A DNA stretch of 64,000 nt from Mycobacterium stomatepiae (GCF_010731715.1 NZ_AP022587.1:1922001-1986000); one strand, 5' to 3'. Positions 1 to 9,258 are shown, numbered from the stretch's first letter. A program made the numbers and translations. The notes: generated by a model not told the origin, from the letters alone.

Positions 1-562
1 GGAAGGCCTCGGCCATCACCCGCGGAATCTCGTCACCGGAGCGGACCAGGAAGTTGTGCTTGGTGATCGGCATTGTGATGCCGGAGATGTCGGCTTCCTG
101 GAAGGCGTCGGTCCCGATCAGCGACCGCCCCACCTGCCCGGTGACGGCGACCACGGGGATCGAATCCATCTGCGCATCCGCCAGGGGGGTCACCAGATTG
201 GTGGCACCGGGGCCCGACGTGGCCATCATGACGCCGACCTTGCCGGTCGCGTGCGCGTAGCCGCTTGCCGCGTGACCCGCGCCCTGCTCGTGCCGAACCA
301 GCACGTGCCGCAGCTTTTTCGAGTCGAACAGCGGATCGTAGACCGGCAGCACCGCGCCGCCCGGGATCCCGAAGATGACCTCGACGTCGAGTTCCTCCAA
401 CGACCGGATTACCGACTGAGCACCGGTAAGTTGGTGCGGTGCAATATGTCTCGATTGCTTGGCCGGAACTTTTGCGGGGGCTTCGGTGCTTTCCCTGGCG
501 GCCGGCGCCCAGTCGTCGCCATTCCGCGACTCGGGTGTCTGTGACTTGGTGGGTGCGCTCAC
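1..562 (-). CDS. ilvB1: Acetolactate synthase large subunit, N-terminal part (runs off the window)
   Basis: Catalytic subunit of acetohydroxyacid synthase, the ThDP-dependent first common step of valine, leucine and isoleucine synthesis. The first ~187 residues are present; the gene continues beyond base 1. After a ~45-residue variable N-terminus comes the ThDP-enzyme PYR domain: [13 protein letters not shown] at ~64-76, the catalytic glutamate in [14 protein letters not shown] (E92), and [15 protein letters not shown] further on. The GTG start is chosen because the frame opens there with MSAPTKSQT, matching mycobacterial IlvB1 proteins, which begin MSAPTK. The gene sits behind a transcription attenuator with a Leu/Val/Val/Ile leader peptide, so branched-chain amino acid control is expected. 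ilvN and ilvC presumably follow outside the window. Confidence 0.96.
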   Translation of the reverse strand, partial: MSAPTKSQTPESRNGDDWAPAARESTEAPAKVPAKQSRHIAPHQLTGAQSVIRSLEELDVEVIFGIPGGAVLPVYDPLFDSKKLRHVLVRHEQGAGHAASGYAHATGKVGVMMATSGPGATNLVTPLADAQMDSIPVVAVTGQVGRSLIGTDAFQEADISGITMPITKHNFLVRSGDEIPRVMAEAF

Positions 563-617
563 TCTGGTGATTGTCCTCTTAGTCCTGATTTGGCTGTGGA
601 AGTTTCGTTGATACGCA

Positions 618-654
618 AGAAAAAACCCCCGCCAGCTCCCGCTGATCGAGGGTT
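618..654 (-). terminator. Intrinsic terminator of the ilvB1 attenuator
   Basis: On the minus strand an 8-bp outer stem (AACCCTCG with CGGGGGTT, one G-U pair) encloses an inner CAGC/GCTG stem and is followed directly by a run of six T. It lies between the leader peptide and ilvB1, where an attenuator terminator should sit. The A-run on the plus strand marks the 3' end of the aborted transcript. Confidence 0.8.
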
Positions 655-760
655 GCGCGTTGGTGCCGGATCGCTTCACATGCTGAAGCAATTAGTCACG
701 CACCAACGCGCCGACTAATTACTACGAGCATCCCGGGCTGTCCGGTGGTATCCATAGCCC
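655..760 (-). promoter_or_regulatory. Attenuator leader of ilvB1 with competing hairpins
   Basis: Two mutually exclusive pairings are visible. Bases 690-697 and 713-720 form a perfect 8-bp inverted repeat (GACTAATT/AATTAGTC) around the leader-peptide codons. Bases 655-666 and 700-711 form a perfect 12-bp inverted repeat (GCGCGTTGGTGC/GCACCAACGCGC) that abuts the terminator and encloses a small 6-bp hairpin (673-689). Ribosome position on the leader peptide would decide which forms. A TATGGA-like -10 element lies around 749-756 on the minus strand. I did not find a single pairing that directly sequesters the terminator 5' arm, so the exact switching route is inferred. Confidence 0.7.
696..731 (-). 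CDS. ilvB1 attenuator leader peptide (11 aa)
   Basis: A short ATG frame reads MLVVISRRVGA and stop. Residues 2-5 are Leu-Val-Val-Ile, the three end products of the pathway that IlvB1 begins. The frame overlaps the first hairpin of the leader. Starvation for any branched-chain amino acid would stall a ribosome on these codons. Only a weak purine-rich stretch precedes the ATG, so the leader may be translated from a very short 5' UTR. Attenuators of this kind have been described for actinobacterial ilvB; the peptide here is read directly from the sequence. Confidence 0.75.
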   Translation of the reverse strand: MLVVISRRVGA

Positions 761-886
761 TCGACGGTAGCCTTCGCACTGCTCAGCCGTCAAATCCGCT
801 GCGGCGGGGACCAATCGTAGCCACGCGGGTGGTCGTCGGAGGCGGCGCGGAATCGTCGACGCGAGCCGGGGTGGAATGATGCTCGG

Positions 887-1282
887 GTGGCTTCCGGTTC
901 TGCGGCCCCGACACCCGCGCCCATAGTGATCAAAATCTCACCGATGGCCCACTTCGCCGTGGGATTTCTGACGCTGGGATTGTTGATCCCGGTGCTGGCC
1001 TTTCCGGTGTCGACCCCGCTGCTGCTGATCCCGGTGCTGTTGTCCGCATTGATCATCCGGCTCCGCACCGTGGCCGACGGCCAGGGCGTGACGGTGCGGA
1101 ACCTGCTGGGCAGCCAGCAGGTCGGCTGGGACGACATCGACGGGCTGCGCTTCCACCGGGGCTCGTGGGCACGCGCCAAACTCAAGAGCGGAACGGAACT
1201 GCGCTTGCCGGCGGTCACTTTCGCGACACTTCCGCAGCTGACGGCGGCCAGCTCCGGGCGAGTGCCCAACCCTTATCGATGA
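887..1282 (+). CDS. cfp6: PH-domain membrane protein, CFP-6 family (Rv3004-like)
   Basis: Small protein related to M. tuberculosis low-molecular-weight antigen CFP-6. A hydrophobic hairpin (~residues 20-57, FAVGFLTLGLLIPVLAF and LLLIPVLLSALII) is followed by a short bacterial PH-like domain containing WDDIDGLRFHRGSWARAKL and the C-terminal GRVPNPYR. Function is unknown; topology suggests a membrane-anchored cytoplasmic domain. The listed GTG gives 131 aa. An ATG at 944 (MAHFAVGF) gives a ~112-aa protein that matches the length of the tuberculosis homologue and may be the true start. It is divergent from ilvB1. Confidence 0.85.
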   Translation: MASGSAAPTPAPIVIKISPMAHFAVGFLTLGLLIPVLAFPVSTPLLLIPVLLSALIIRLRTVADGQGVTVRNLLGSQQVGWDDIDGLRFHRGSWARAKLKSGTELRLPAVTFATLPQLTAASSGRVPNPYR

Positions 1283-1298
1283 CCGCCTAGAAGGCGGT

Positions 1299-2147
1299 TC
1301 AGGCGATCGGATTGACGCCGTTGAGCAGCACCCACACGGCGATACCGGCGGCGATGCCGGCGAGCAGGCACACGAACGACCCGATGAACGGCCGATGAGC
1401 CCAGCCCCGGTTGGCGTCCAGGCCGTACCGGCCGGGCCCGGACAGCACGACCGCGACGGCCATCACGATCAGCATGACCTGGTATTCGTGGCCCTGCGGC
1501 AGGAAGAACGCGAAGGTGTGCGGCCGCGCCGAGACGCTGGCGAGTAGCCCGTTGATCAGGAACGCCAGGGCTCCCGCCGCGGCCACCGGGGTGAACAAGC
1601 CCAGGACCAGCAGCACGCCGGCGACGATCTCCCCGCCCGCGCTCACGTAGGACAGGATGTCGGCATGCTGGTAGCCGGCGTCGGACAGCGAGTTCTTCAA
1701 CCCGTCCAAACCCTGGCCACCCCACCAGCCGAACAGCTTCTGCAGCCCGTGCGCGCCGAGCACCACCCCGAGGCCGACGCGCGACACCAGCAAACCGAGA
1801 TTCTGGGTGCCGCGGCGGCCGATCGCGCGCTGCCGTTCGTAGTCCTCGCTGGGATCGATCTCGGCGGGTTCGGCCGCCAGATGCCGTGGCGCCGACTGCG
1901 GCTGCGGCTGCACGTACGGCAGCGGCTCGTGCTGGTCGAGCACGTTGTAGGACGGCGCGGCGGGGCTGGCGACCTGATTGGGGTCTTGGTACGGGATGAC
2001 GGAGGTGGTTCCGAAGTCGCCCGGATACCCGACGGGCGTCAGGTCATCTTCGGGGTCGACCAAGCGCGCTGCGGCGGGACGGCCCGGGGCCGGCTCCGGA
2101 ACTTCGCCGGGTCGCTGCCAAGGTGCGTCATTCGATTGACCGGTCAC
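1299..2147 (-). CDS. DoxX family membrane protein (Rv3005c-like)
   Basis: A proline/glutamine-rich cytoplasmic N-terminus (~1-112) precedes a DoxX domain of four membrane segments (LLVSRVGLGVVLGAHGLQKL, ILSYVSAGGEIVAGVLLV, VAAAGALAFLINGLLASV, YQVMLIVMAVAVVL) and an extra C-terminal segment near 255-277. In M. tuberculosis, Rv3005c (DoxX) forms a membrane oxidoreductase complex with SodA and SseA that protects against oxidative and thiol stress; the same role is inferred here from family and position. The GTG start gives 282 aa, close to the 279 aa of the homologue. Confidence 0.9.
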   Translation of the reverse strand: MTGQSNDAPWQRPGEVPEPAPGRPAAARLVDPEDDLTPVGYPGDFGTTSVIPYQDPNQVASPAAPSYNVLDQHEPLPYVQPQPQSAPRHLAAEPAEIDPSEDYERQRAIGRRGTQNLGLLVSRVGLGVVLGAHGLQKLFGWWGGQGLDGLKNSLSDAGYQHADILSYVSAGGEIVAGVLLVLGLFTPVAAAGALAFLINGLLASVSARPHTFAFFLPQGHEYQVMLIVMAVAVVLSGPGRYGLDANRGWAHRPFIGSFVCLLAGIAAGIAVWVLLNGVNPIA

Positions 2148-2387
2148 GGGTGTCAGGGTAAGGGCATTCCGGCCCGAATTGGGGATTTGAGCGGCGCTTT
2201 CGCCAGGTAATTGACGCGCATGCCGCGAAATGGGCGCAGATTGGTCTCAAATGTGCTTCGAAGGCTTCCCCATTGGTGAACGCGGGCTGAAAACGGCCGC
2301 CTTCGCCCGTCGCCGCGATCGCCGTCCGGAGCCCCCAACAGGCCCGCGTGTGGCGCCGGTGCCCGCCCTATCCGTAGCCTGTCGATC

Positions 2388-3509
2388 ATGCGTTTGGGGT
2401 TGCCGGTTCGGTGCGGGCTCGCTGCGCTGTGCGCGGCCATGCTGGTCGCGACGGGCTGCGCGCGGTTCAACGACGCCGCCTCCGCGCCCTTCACCACCGC
2501 CCCCGAACTCAAGCCCCAGCCGAGCTCGACGCCTCCCCCGCCACCGCCGCTGCCGCCGACGCCGTTTCCCAAGGCCTGCCCCGCCCCCGGGGTGATGCAG
2601 GGCTGCCTGGAGAGCACCAGCGGCCTGATCATGGGTCCCGACAGCAAAACGGCATTGGTCGCCGAGCGCACCACCGGCGCGGTCAAGGAGATCTCCGTCA
2701 GCGCCGAGCCGAAGGTGAAACTGGTCATCCCGGTCGACGGGTCCGGCGACGGCGGCTTGATGGATATCGTGCTGTCGCCGACCTACTCGCAGGACCGGCT
2801 GATGTACGCCTACATCAGCACGCCCACCGATAACCGGGTCATCCGCATCGCCGACGGCGATATCCCCAAGGACATCCTGACCGGGATTCCCAAGGGCGCC
2901 ACCGGAAATACCGGAGCGTTGCTGTTCACCAGCCCGACGACACTGCTGGTGCTGACCGGTGACGCCGGCAACCCGGCGATGGCCGCCGATCCGAAATCGT
3001 TGGCCGGCAAGGTGCTGCGCATCGAGCAGCCGACCACGGTCGGTCAGGCACCGCCGACGACCGCACTGTCCGGCGTCGGCTCGGGCGGTGGATTGTGCGT
3101 CGATCCGGTGGACGGCTCGCTGTATGTCGCGGACCGCACCCCGACCGCGGACCGGTTGCAGCGCATCACCAAAGCCTCGGAGGTCTCCACGGTGTGGACA
3201 TGGCCCGACAAGCCGGGCGTGGCCGGTTGCGCCGCGATGGACGGGACCGTGATGGTCAACCTGGTCAACACCAAATCGACGGTGGCGGTGCGGCTTGCGC
3301 CGAACACGGGCGCGGTGACCGGTGAACCCGACGTCGTCCGCAAGGACACCCACGCTCACGCTTGGGCGCTGCGGATGTCGCCGGACGGAAACATCTGGGG
3401 CGCCACCATCAACAAGACCGCCGGCGACGCCGAAAAGCTTGACGACGTGGTGTTCCCGCTGTTCCCGCAGGGCGGCGGCTTCCCGCGCAACAACGACGAC
3501 AAGGCCTAG
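2388..3509 (+). CDS. lppZ: Lipoprotein LppZ, beta-propeller sugar-dehydrogenase-like
   Basis: A type II signal peptide ends in LVATGC with the lipidated cysteine at residue 24. A proline-rich linker (~45-62) follows, then a six-bladed beta-propeller resembling the glucose/sorbosone dehydrogenase family. LppZ is a known mycobacterial surface antigen; the enzymatic activity of the propeller is unproven. ATG start, 373 aa. It faces gatB across a short convergent spacer; the two genes that separate lppZ from gatB in M. tuberculosis (Rv3007c, Rv3008) are absent. Confidence 0.92.
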   Translation: MRLGLPVRCGLAALCAAMLVATGCARFNDAASAPFTTAPELKPQPSSTPPPPPPLPPTPFPKACPAPGVMQGCLESTSGLIMGPDSKTALVAERTTGAVKEISVSAEPKVKLVIPVDGSGDGGLMDIVLSPTYSQDRLMYAYISTPTDNRVIRIADGDIPKDILTGIPKGATGNTGALLFTSPTTLLVLTGDAGNPAMAADPKSLAGKVLRIEQPTTVGQAPPTTALSGVGSGGGLCVDPVDGSLYVADRTPTADRLQRITKASEVSTVWTWPDKPGVAGCAAMDGTVMVNLVNTKSTVAVRLAPNTGAVTGEPDVVRKDTHAHAWALRMSPDGNIWGATINKTAGDAEKLDDVVFPLFPQGGGFPRNNDDKA

Positions 3510-3518
3510 TTTCTTTCC

Positions 3519-3552
3519 GCGAGCTGGGGGCACCTCCCGCTTGCGGGGGAAA
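3519..3552. repeat. GC-rich inverted-repeat element between lppZ and gatB
   Basis: The convergent spacer contains GAGCTGGGGGCACCTCCCGC followed by TTGCGGGGGAA, which can fold on itself through the CCCGC/GCGGG arms. Elements with this GGGGGCACCTCCCGC core are, from memory, common in mycobacterial intergenic regions. Here it may help terminate lppZ and gatB transcripts. Copy number cannot be judged from one window. Confidence 0.4.
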
Positions 3553-3626
3553 CGGTATGGCGCAAATCGGGCCGGTTATTGTCCCTGGCGCTACGCTCGC
3601 GAGCCCAGGCGGCGGGTCGATGCGCG

Positions 3627-5144
3627 CTAGGCCTGCCCGCAGGCGGCCAGCACCAGCTCACGCACCCGGGCCGCGTCGGCCTGACCGCGGGTGGCTTTCA
3701 TGACCGCACCCACGATCGCGCCGGCGGCTTGAACCTTGCCGCCGCGAATCTTCTCCGCGACATCGGGATTGGCGGCCAGGGCCTCGTCGACCGCGGCCTG
3801 GGTAACCGAGTCGTCGCGCACCAGCGCCAGACCACGCGCGGTCATCACCTGCTCGGGTTCGCCCTCTCCGGCGAGTACACCCTCGACGACCTGGCGGGCC
3901 AGCTTGTTGGACAGCTTGCCCTCGTCGACCAGTGCGATCACCGCCGCGACCTGAGCGGGCGTGATGGCCAACTCGTCCAATTCGATGTTCGCCTCGTTGG
4001 CCTTCTGTACCAAGAAGTTCCCCCACCAGGACCGCGCTTCCTTACTGGACGCGCCGTGCTTGATGGTGGCGGTGACCAACTCGACCGCACCGGCGTTGAC
4101 GAGATCGCGCATCACCTCGTCGGAGATTCCCCACTCTTCCTGAATTCGCTTGCGGCTCAACCACGGCAGCTCGGGGATGGTCAGGCGCAATTGCTCCACC
4201 AGTTCGCGGCTGGGCGCGACGGGTTCCAGGTCGGGCTCGGGGAAATACCGGTAGTCCTGCGCGGTCTCTTTGGCGCGGCCAGCGCTGGTGGTGCCGCCGG
4301 CCTCTTGAAAGTGCCTGGTTTCCTGCGTGATTGAGCCGCCGGATACCAGAACGGCGGCCTGGCGCTGCATTTCGTAGCGCACCGCGACTTCGACGCTTTT
4401 CAGCGAGTTGACGTTCTTGGTCTCGGTCCGGGTGCCGAACTCGGTCGCGCCGGTCGGCTTCAGCGAGACATTGGCGTCACAACGCATCGACCCTTGGTCC
4501 ATCCGGACATCGGATACTTCTAAGGCGCGCAACAGGTCTCGCAATGCCGTCACGTATGCTCGGGCGATCTGCGGCGCGCGGGCGCCGGCCCCTTCGATGG
4601 GCTTGGTGACGATCTCGATCAGCGGCACGCCGGCGCGGTTGTAGTCGATCAGCGACGTCGTCGCGCCGTGGATGCGGCCCGTCTCGCTGCCCAGGTGGGT
4701 GAGCTTGCCGGTGTCCTCTTCCATGTGGGCACGTTCGATTTCGACCCGCCAGGTGGTCCCGTCTTCCAGCGGCGCCTCGAGGTAGCCGTTGATCGCGATC
4801 GGCTCGTCGTATTGCGAGATCTGGTAGTTCTTCGGCATGTCGGGGTAGAAGTAGTTCTTCCGGGCGAACCGGCACCACGGCACGATCTCGCAATTCAGTG
4901 CCAGCCCGATGCGGATCGCCGACTCCACCGCCGCCTGGTTGAGCACGGGCAGCGAGCCGGGCAGCCCCAGGCACACCGGGCACACCTGCGTGTTGGGCTC
5001 GGCGCCGAAGGCGGTAGGGCAGCCGCAGAACATCTTCGTCGCAGTGGACAGCTCGACGTGTACTTCCAACCCGAGCACGGGATCGAAACGTGCGATGACG
5101 TCGTCGTAATCCAGCAGCTCAGCCGCTCCCGAAGTAACAGTCAT
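3627..5144 (-). CDS. gatB: Aspartyl/glutamyl-tRNA(Asn/Gln) amidotransferase subunit B
   Basis: Subunit of GatCAB, which converts Glu-tRNA(Gln) and Asp-tRNA(Asn) to Gln-tRNA(Gln) and Asn-tRNA(Asn). GatB holds the kinase-like site and binds tRNA. The N-terminal cradle has [19 protein letters not shown] and [16 protein letters not shown] (paired cysteines of the zinc site), then [15 protein letters not shown]; the C-terminal YqeY-like tail ends near [15 protein letters not shown]. The start at [11 protein letters not shown] is preferred over an in-frame codon 54 bases upstream because it fits the tuberculosis protein and has AGGAT ahead of the ATG. 505 aa. gatA and gatC lie 5 kb away, separated by an accessory block and pfkA. 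Confidence 0.96.
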   Translation of the reverse strand: MTVTSGAAELLDYDDVIARFDPVLGLEVHVELSTATKMFCGCPTAFGAEPNTQVCPVCLGLPGSLPVLNQAAVESAIRIGLALNCEIVPWCRFARKNYFYPDMPKNYQISQYDEPIAINGYLEAPLEDGTTWRVEIERAHMEEDTGKLTHLGSETGRIHGATTSLIDYNRAGVPLIEIVTKPIEGAGARAPQIARAYVTALRDLLRALEVSDVRMDQGSMRCDANVSLKPTGATEFGTRTETKNVNSLKSVEVAVRYEMQRQAAVLVSGGSITQETRHFQEAGGTTSAGRAKETAQDYRYFPEPDLEPVAPSRELVEQLRLTIPELPWLSRKRIQEEWGISDEVMRDLVNAGAVELVTATIKHGASSKEARSWWGNFLVQKANEANIELDELAITPAQVAAVIALVDEGKLSNKLARQVVEGVLAGEGEPEQVMTARGLALVRDDSVTQAAVDEALAANPDVAEKIRGGKVQAAGAIVGAVMKATRGQADAARVRELVLAACGQA

Positions 5145-5200
5145 GGAAAAGATCCTAATGGTGGCGCGGCCGGCCGCAGGGCCGGGCACAACAGCCACGC

Positions 5201-6400
5201 TCAGGACGAGCGGGGCTCCCGCCAGGACCGCCCGCCGGGCCGGCCGGCGACTATGTCACCCAGCGCGGCCGCCATCTCCAGGTAGCAGCGCCGGCTGTCC
5301 TTGCTCAACTGATCCAGCCCGAGCTCTTTGCCCTCGTGGACGTGCCGATCGAAGGGAAGTTCCACGGTGGCGGCGACACGGGCGGACAGCGACTCGAGTT
5401 CCTTGGCAGCCACGTCGTCCAGCTTGGTCGGCTCGGTGTAATTGATCGCGAGCACCGTCAAGCGCAGCAATCGCCGATATCCGTTGTTGGACAACCAATC
5501 CAGCGTTGTCCTGGTCTTGCGTACCGCGTCGATCGAGGTGCCGCTGACCACCACCAGGGCGCGCGCCTCGGGCAGCACGGCGTCCATCACCTGAGAGTTG
5601 ATTGCCTTGACGCAATCCACCAGCACCACCGAATAGTGTTTGCGCAGAATCGAAAAGGTCTTAGCGATGTCCTGGCGCTCCAGCCGCCAGTCGGTGCGGC
5701 TGTAGTCGGGCAGCCCGAGCACTTCCAGGCCGAAGCTGTTCATGTGGGTGTGCGTCCGCACTTCCGCGTACTGGGTGACCGAATTGCGGGCCAGCAGGTC
5801 GACCAGGCTCAGCGGATTGCGGCGGCCGTGACGGTCGGCCAGGTCTCCGGCGTCGATGTCGACGGCGATGACCCGGTCGCTGCGCGCCTCGGCGAGCGTC
5901 GAGCCGAGCGCCTCGACCACGGCGGTCTTACCGACGCCGCCTTTGAAGTTCAGCACCGCGATCGGGAACACGCCGCCGATGTCGGCGCCGATGCGGTCGC
6001 GCAGTTCCTGCTCGTAGGCGACGCCCTTGGCCGGCCCGAGGTCGATGCCGGTCACCCGGTGGATCACCTCCCGCCAGCCGAGCCGGCTCGGCTCCGCGGT
6101 GTCTCGGGAGCCCAGGCCGTCCAGGGCGGTGCCGCCCCGCGTCAGATCCCGGCGATACGGCGCGACGGTGCGCCGAACCCGCGCCGGCCGGTTTGGCGTC
6201 GGCGGCCCCGCCGACCCGAGCGAAGGGCCGGGCACTCGGGTGCGCGGCTCGGGCACCGTGGGCGCCGTCGGGTTGGCGTCGCCGCGCCAGCGCGGCACCG
6301 AATGCGCGGGTTTGGACCCCGACGGGTACGCCGGTGCGGCAGACCGGGAATTGATTCCGCGAACCCCCTCGCGGTTGCTCATACTCGCTGGTGTAACCAT
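5201..6400 (-). CDS. EspI-like MinD/ParA-family ATPase with proline-rich N-terminus
   Basis: The N-terminal ~105 residues are rich in Pro, Arg and Gly and probably disordered. The C-terminal ~250 residues form a SIMIBI-class ATPase: deviant Walker A KGGVGKTA at 153-160, switch-like [10 protein letters not shown] at ~181-190, and Walker B VVLVDC. This architecture resembles EspI (Rv3876), the ESX-1-associated ATPase, and related MinD-like mycobacterial proteins. No PE, PPE or Ecc gene is nearby, so this is an orphan copy and the ESX link is inference. ATG at 6400; an in-frame ATG at 6382 is an alternative. The gene is not present between gatB and pfkA in M. tuberculosis. Confidence 0.75.
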   Translation of the reverse strand: MVTPASMSNREGVRGINSRSAAPAYPSGSKPAHSVPRWRGDANPTAPTVPEPRTRVPGPSLGSAGPPTPNRPARVRRTVAPYRRDLTRGGTALDGLGSRDTAEPSRLGWREVIHRVTGIDLGPAKGVAYEQELRDRIGADIGGVFPIAVLNFKGGVGKTAVVEALGSTLAEARSDRVIAVDIDAGDLADRHGRRNPLSLVDLLARNSVTQYAEVRTHTHMNSFGLEVLGLPDYSRTDWRLERQDIAKTFSILRKHYSVVLVDCVKAINSQVMDAVLPEARALVVVSGTSIDAVRKTRTTLDWLSNNGYRRLLRLTVLAINYTEPTKLDDVAAKELESLSARVAATVELPFDRHVHEGKELGLDQLSKDSRRCYLEMAAALGDIVAGRPGGRSWREPRSS

Positions 6401-6502
6401 TTCGACCTGGCGGTTAAACCAGGAAGTTCCACCCGTTCGCGGATGCTGGCCGTTCGAGCGGCAAATTCAGGTTCCAGTCACCGGTTGTTTGCCCGCCGCG
6501 GG

Positions 6503-8128
6503 CTAGACCCGGTGCGCGTGCTTGAGGATCTGCGCGGCGCGTTCCCCGATGACCACGCACGGCGCCATCGTGTTGGTGGCGGTGATCGTCGGCATCACGG
6601 AGCCGTCGGCGACCCGGAGGTTTTCGATTCCATAGACCCGCAGGTCCCCGTCGACAACCGACATCGCGTCGCGGCCCATTTTGGCCGTGCCAACCTGGTG
6701 AAAGAACGTGCTGGCGGCGTCGCGTACGAACTCTTCCAATGCCGCTCCGCTGAGGTTTCCTGGCATGACCTCGCGTTTCACATACGGTCGCAGCGGGGCG
6801 CTATTGGCGATGTCACGGCACCATTGCACGCACGCGATCGCTTTTCGCACGTCCTCGGGATCCGCCAGGGTGTTGGCGTCGATGCACACCGGGTCCGCGG
6901 CACCGGGGCCGCCGAGCCGGATGCGGCCCCGGCTCTTCGGATGGGCGAGCGCGGCATGGAACCCCCAGCCGGCTTCGGGAAGCCCGAACCGGGCAGCCGT
7001 CTCCTCGGTGGCGTACGGCACTTCCACCTGCCAGGCGAAGACGTCGGGGTGGGTCAGCCCGGACTCCGTCGCCCCGAGCGCGACGACTTCGCACGCGTTG
7101 TTCCGTGGCGGCAGCGCGTCGCGGTATTCCCAGACGCAGTCGAAGGCGACGTGATCCTGAAGATTGCGGCCCACCCCGGGCAGGTGCTGGCGCACCGGAA
7201 TCCCGACGCGGTTCAGTTCGTCTTGATCGCCGATACCCGAGAGCATCAGCACCTTGGGCGTGTGGTTGGCACCGAGCGACAAGACGACTTCAGCACCGGC
7301 GTCGACGCGGCGGCTCAACCCGTTGTACAGAATTTCGACACCGACGGCCTTGTCGCCGTCGACGACGATCCGCTGAACGAGTGCGCGGGTGAGAACGGTG
7401 AGGTTGGGCCGATCCATCAGCGGGAAGACATATGAGCGAAATACCGACTGCCGCTGCCCATTTCGTATGCGCACATCGCCGAGCGCCGCGCCCGTCGTGC
7501 CCTCCATCAGCTGACCGTTGGCGGACGCGTGGACCGTCATGCCGGCAGCTTGCGCGGCGTCCAGCGTCGCCAGGGCCAGCGGGTTGGGATCCGGCGGGGG
7601 CTGGACGAAAACGGGTCCACCGCTGCCGCGGTACACCGGATCCGGTGTGCCATGCCAGTCTTCGATGTCGCGGTAGGTGTCGAGGATGGATTCGTAATTC
7701 CACGCCGGATCGCCGGCTTCGGCGGCGAAATGGTTCCAGTCGTCGCGGTGGCCCCGGATCCAGGCCATCACATTGATGCTCGAGCTGCCGCCCAGGACCT
7801 TGCCCGTCGAGTACACGATCGAGCGGTTGTTGATATGGGGGTTCGGCTTGCCCCGAAATCCCCAGTCGCGTTCGGAGCCCAAGTTGGTGGTCCATTGACC
7901 CGGGTCGACGACCTCGGCGACGTTGTCGCCGCCCCCGGCCTCGACCAGCAGCACATCGAGATCGGGGTTCTCGGCCAACCTTCGCGCGACGACCGAACCC
8001 GAGGAACCCGAACCGCACACGATGAAGTCGTAGCGCGGCTTGAGTGTCGCGGTCAGCGCAGCCTGGTTCGCGGCCACCCGCTCACCGAATCTCTGGTCCA
8101 CCTCGAATTCGACTGCCGTGTCCTGCAT
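6503..8128 (-). CDS. GMC-family FAD oxidoreductase (choline dehydrogenase-like)
   Basis: Flavoenzyme oxidising an alcohol or polyol; substrate unknown. The dinucleotide motif GSGSSGSVVARRLAE (~39-53) is followed by the FAD-ribose acid in LLVEAGG (E63) and the GMC signature GKVLGGSSSINVM (~109-121). The catalytic pair is the histidine in FFHQVGTAKMG (H477) and the asparagine in TATNTMAP (~N519). 541 aa, usual family length. The ATG is preceded by GGAGGCGAG, an excellent ribosome-binding site. An AraC regulator gene lies just upstream on the same strand, ~105 bases away, and probably controls it. Confidence 0.9.
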   Translation of the reverse strand: MQDTAVEFEVDQRFGERVAANQAALTATLKPRYDFIVCGSGSSGSVVARRLAENPDLDVLLVEAGGGDNVAEVVDPGQWTTNLGSERDWGFRGKPNPHINNRSIVYSTGKVLGGSSSINVMAWIRGHRDDWNHFAAEAGDPAWNYESILDTYRDIEDWHGTPDPVYRGSGGPVFVQPPPDPNPLALATLDAAQAAGMTVHASANGQLMEGTTGAALGDVRIRNGQRQSVFRSYVFPLMDRPNLTVLTRALVQRIVVDGDKAVGVEILYNGLSRRVDAGAEVVLSLGANHTPKVLMLSGIGDQDELNRVGIPVRQHLPGVGRNLQDHVAFDCVWEYRDALPPRNNACEVVALGATESGLTHPDVFAWQVEVPYATEETAARFGLPEAGWGFHAALAHPKSRGRIRLGGPGAADPVCIDANTLADPEDVRKAIACVQWCRDIANSAPLRPYVKREVMPGNLSGAALEEFVRDAASTFFHQVGTAKMGRDAMSVVDGDLRVYGIENLRVADGSVMPTITATNTMAPCVVIGERAAQILKHAHRV

Positions 8129-8232
8129 CTCGCCTCCGTACGTGAGCAGTTACCTATCACTACCCACTATTGGTCCGGCCGAGATGCACGTCTTGCGCGT
8201 ACGCGCCAGGAACTTGCCGGCTTGCGCAAACG

Positions 8233-9213
8233 TCAGCTCAACGCCCAGGCGCGATACTCCCGCGGTGCAAGACCATGGGCGGCCTTGAAGAGCCGAGAGA
8301 AATGCGCGGCGTTGACGAACCCCCACCGTGCACCGATCACACCCACCGGCACCGTGACCAGCTCCGCATTCGCCAGGTCCTTGCGGCAGTGCTCGATCCT
8401 GCGGCTCCTGATCCACCCGGTGACGGTGTGACCGTCCAATTCCAACATTCGCTGCAGCTGGCGAACCGAAATATGATGTGCTGCTGCGACTTTCACGCCA
8501 TCCAGATCGGGGTCGCTTAAATTGTGTTCAATGTAACCGAATATCCGCAACAGCAAGTCGGACTGGACTCGACTGCGGCCCTCGGGGCGATCACACGCCA
8601 GTTGCTCGCTGAACGCGGCCTCGAGCATGTCGAACATCGCATCGGCCAATCGGATATTGGCCAACTGGGTTTCTTTGGTCGTCTGGCGGGCCAGCTCGAC
8701 CAGGAAGGGAGCCAACAGCGCGCCCATGCCCTGCCGACCGTTGAAGCGGCGAGCCGTGAGCCGAGACATCTGCGCCTCCGGGATGCGCAGTAATTCACGA
8801 GGAAAAAGCGCACTGAACATCCGAAATTTACCGTCGGCCGCGAATTCGAACGGTCGCGTCGTGTCGTACACCACGTAATCCCCGGGCGACAGATTTGCTT
8901 CGCGGCCGTCTTGACGGACCACGCAGCGGCCCCGGATGTGCACGCCGACCTTCATGTACTCGGCACTGTGGTGCTCGATGAGCGCAGGGGTGCCGCGCCG
9001 CAGCTGTCGGGGCGTTCGGCGCATCACCACGCCCCTGTGGAATTGCAGCCGGTTCATCCGCACGGTGCCCAGGTGTGATGTGTGCAGCTTTGCCTGAAAG
9101 GAGTCGGCGTCGTCCAGCGACACCGCGACAGGCACGAATGTATCGGCAACGAGCTGGTCAAACGCCTTGAAGCGCTCCGCGCCGCTGCGCCGCTCGGGTT
9201 TGCTGTCGGTCAT
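8233..9213 (-). CDS. AraC-family transcriptional regulator
   Basis: The N-terminal ~200 residues resemble the cupin-like sensing domain of FeaR/AraC-type activators (HSAEYMKVGVHIRGRCVV, SPGDYVVYDTTRPFEF). The C-terminal ~100 residues carry the two-helix AraC DNA-binding domain, with AAAHHISVRQLQRMLE and GARWGFVNAAHFSRLFKAAHG, the latter being the second HTH signature. ATG at 9213 is chosen over a TTG four codons upstream. Its likely target is the adjacent GMC oxidoreductase gene. The ligand is not inferable. Confidence 0.88.
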   Translation of the reverse strand: MTDSKPERRSGAERFKAFDQLVADTFVPVAVSLDDADSFQAKLHTSHLGTVRMNRLQFHRGVVMRRTPRQLRRGTPALIEHHSAEYMKVGVHIRGRCVVRQDGREANLSPGDYVVYDTTRPFEFAADGKFRMFSALFPRELLRIPEAQMSRLTARRFNGRQGMGALLAPFLVELARQTTKETQLANIRLADAMFDMLEAAFSEQLACDRPEGRSRVQSDLLLRIFGYIEHNLSDPDLDGVKVAAAHHISVRQLQRMLELDGHTVTGWIRSRRIEHCRKDLANAELVTVPVGVIGARWGFVNAAHFSRLFKAAHGLAPREYRAWALS

Positions 9214-9258
9214 GATCGTTGACAACGTTTCCGCCGCGAAATTTGTTCACCGGGGGCG

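Noticed and set aside
5336..7435. Very long plus-strand open frame opposite the ATPase and GMC genes
   Set aside because: It is antisense to two well-supported genes; composition (His/Arg/Gly-rich, no family) is typical of frames opened by high GC. The same applies to other long frames opposite gatA, ligA, ctaD and the Rv3032 gene.
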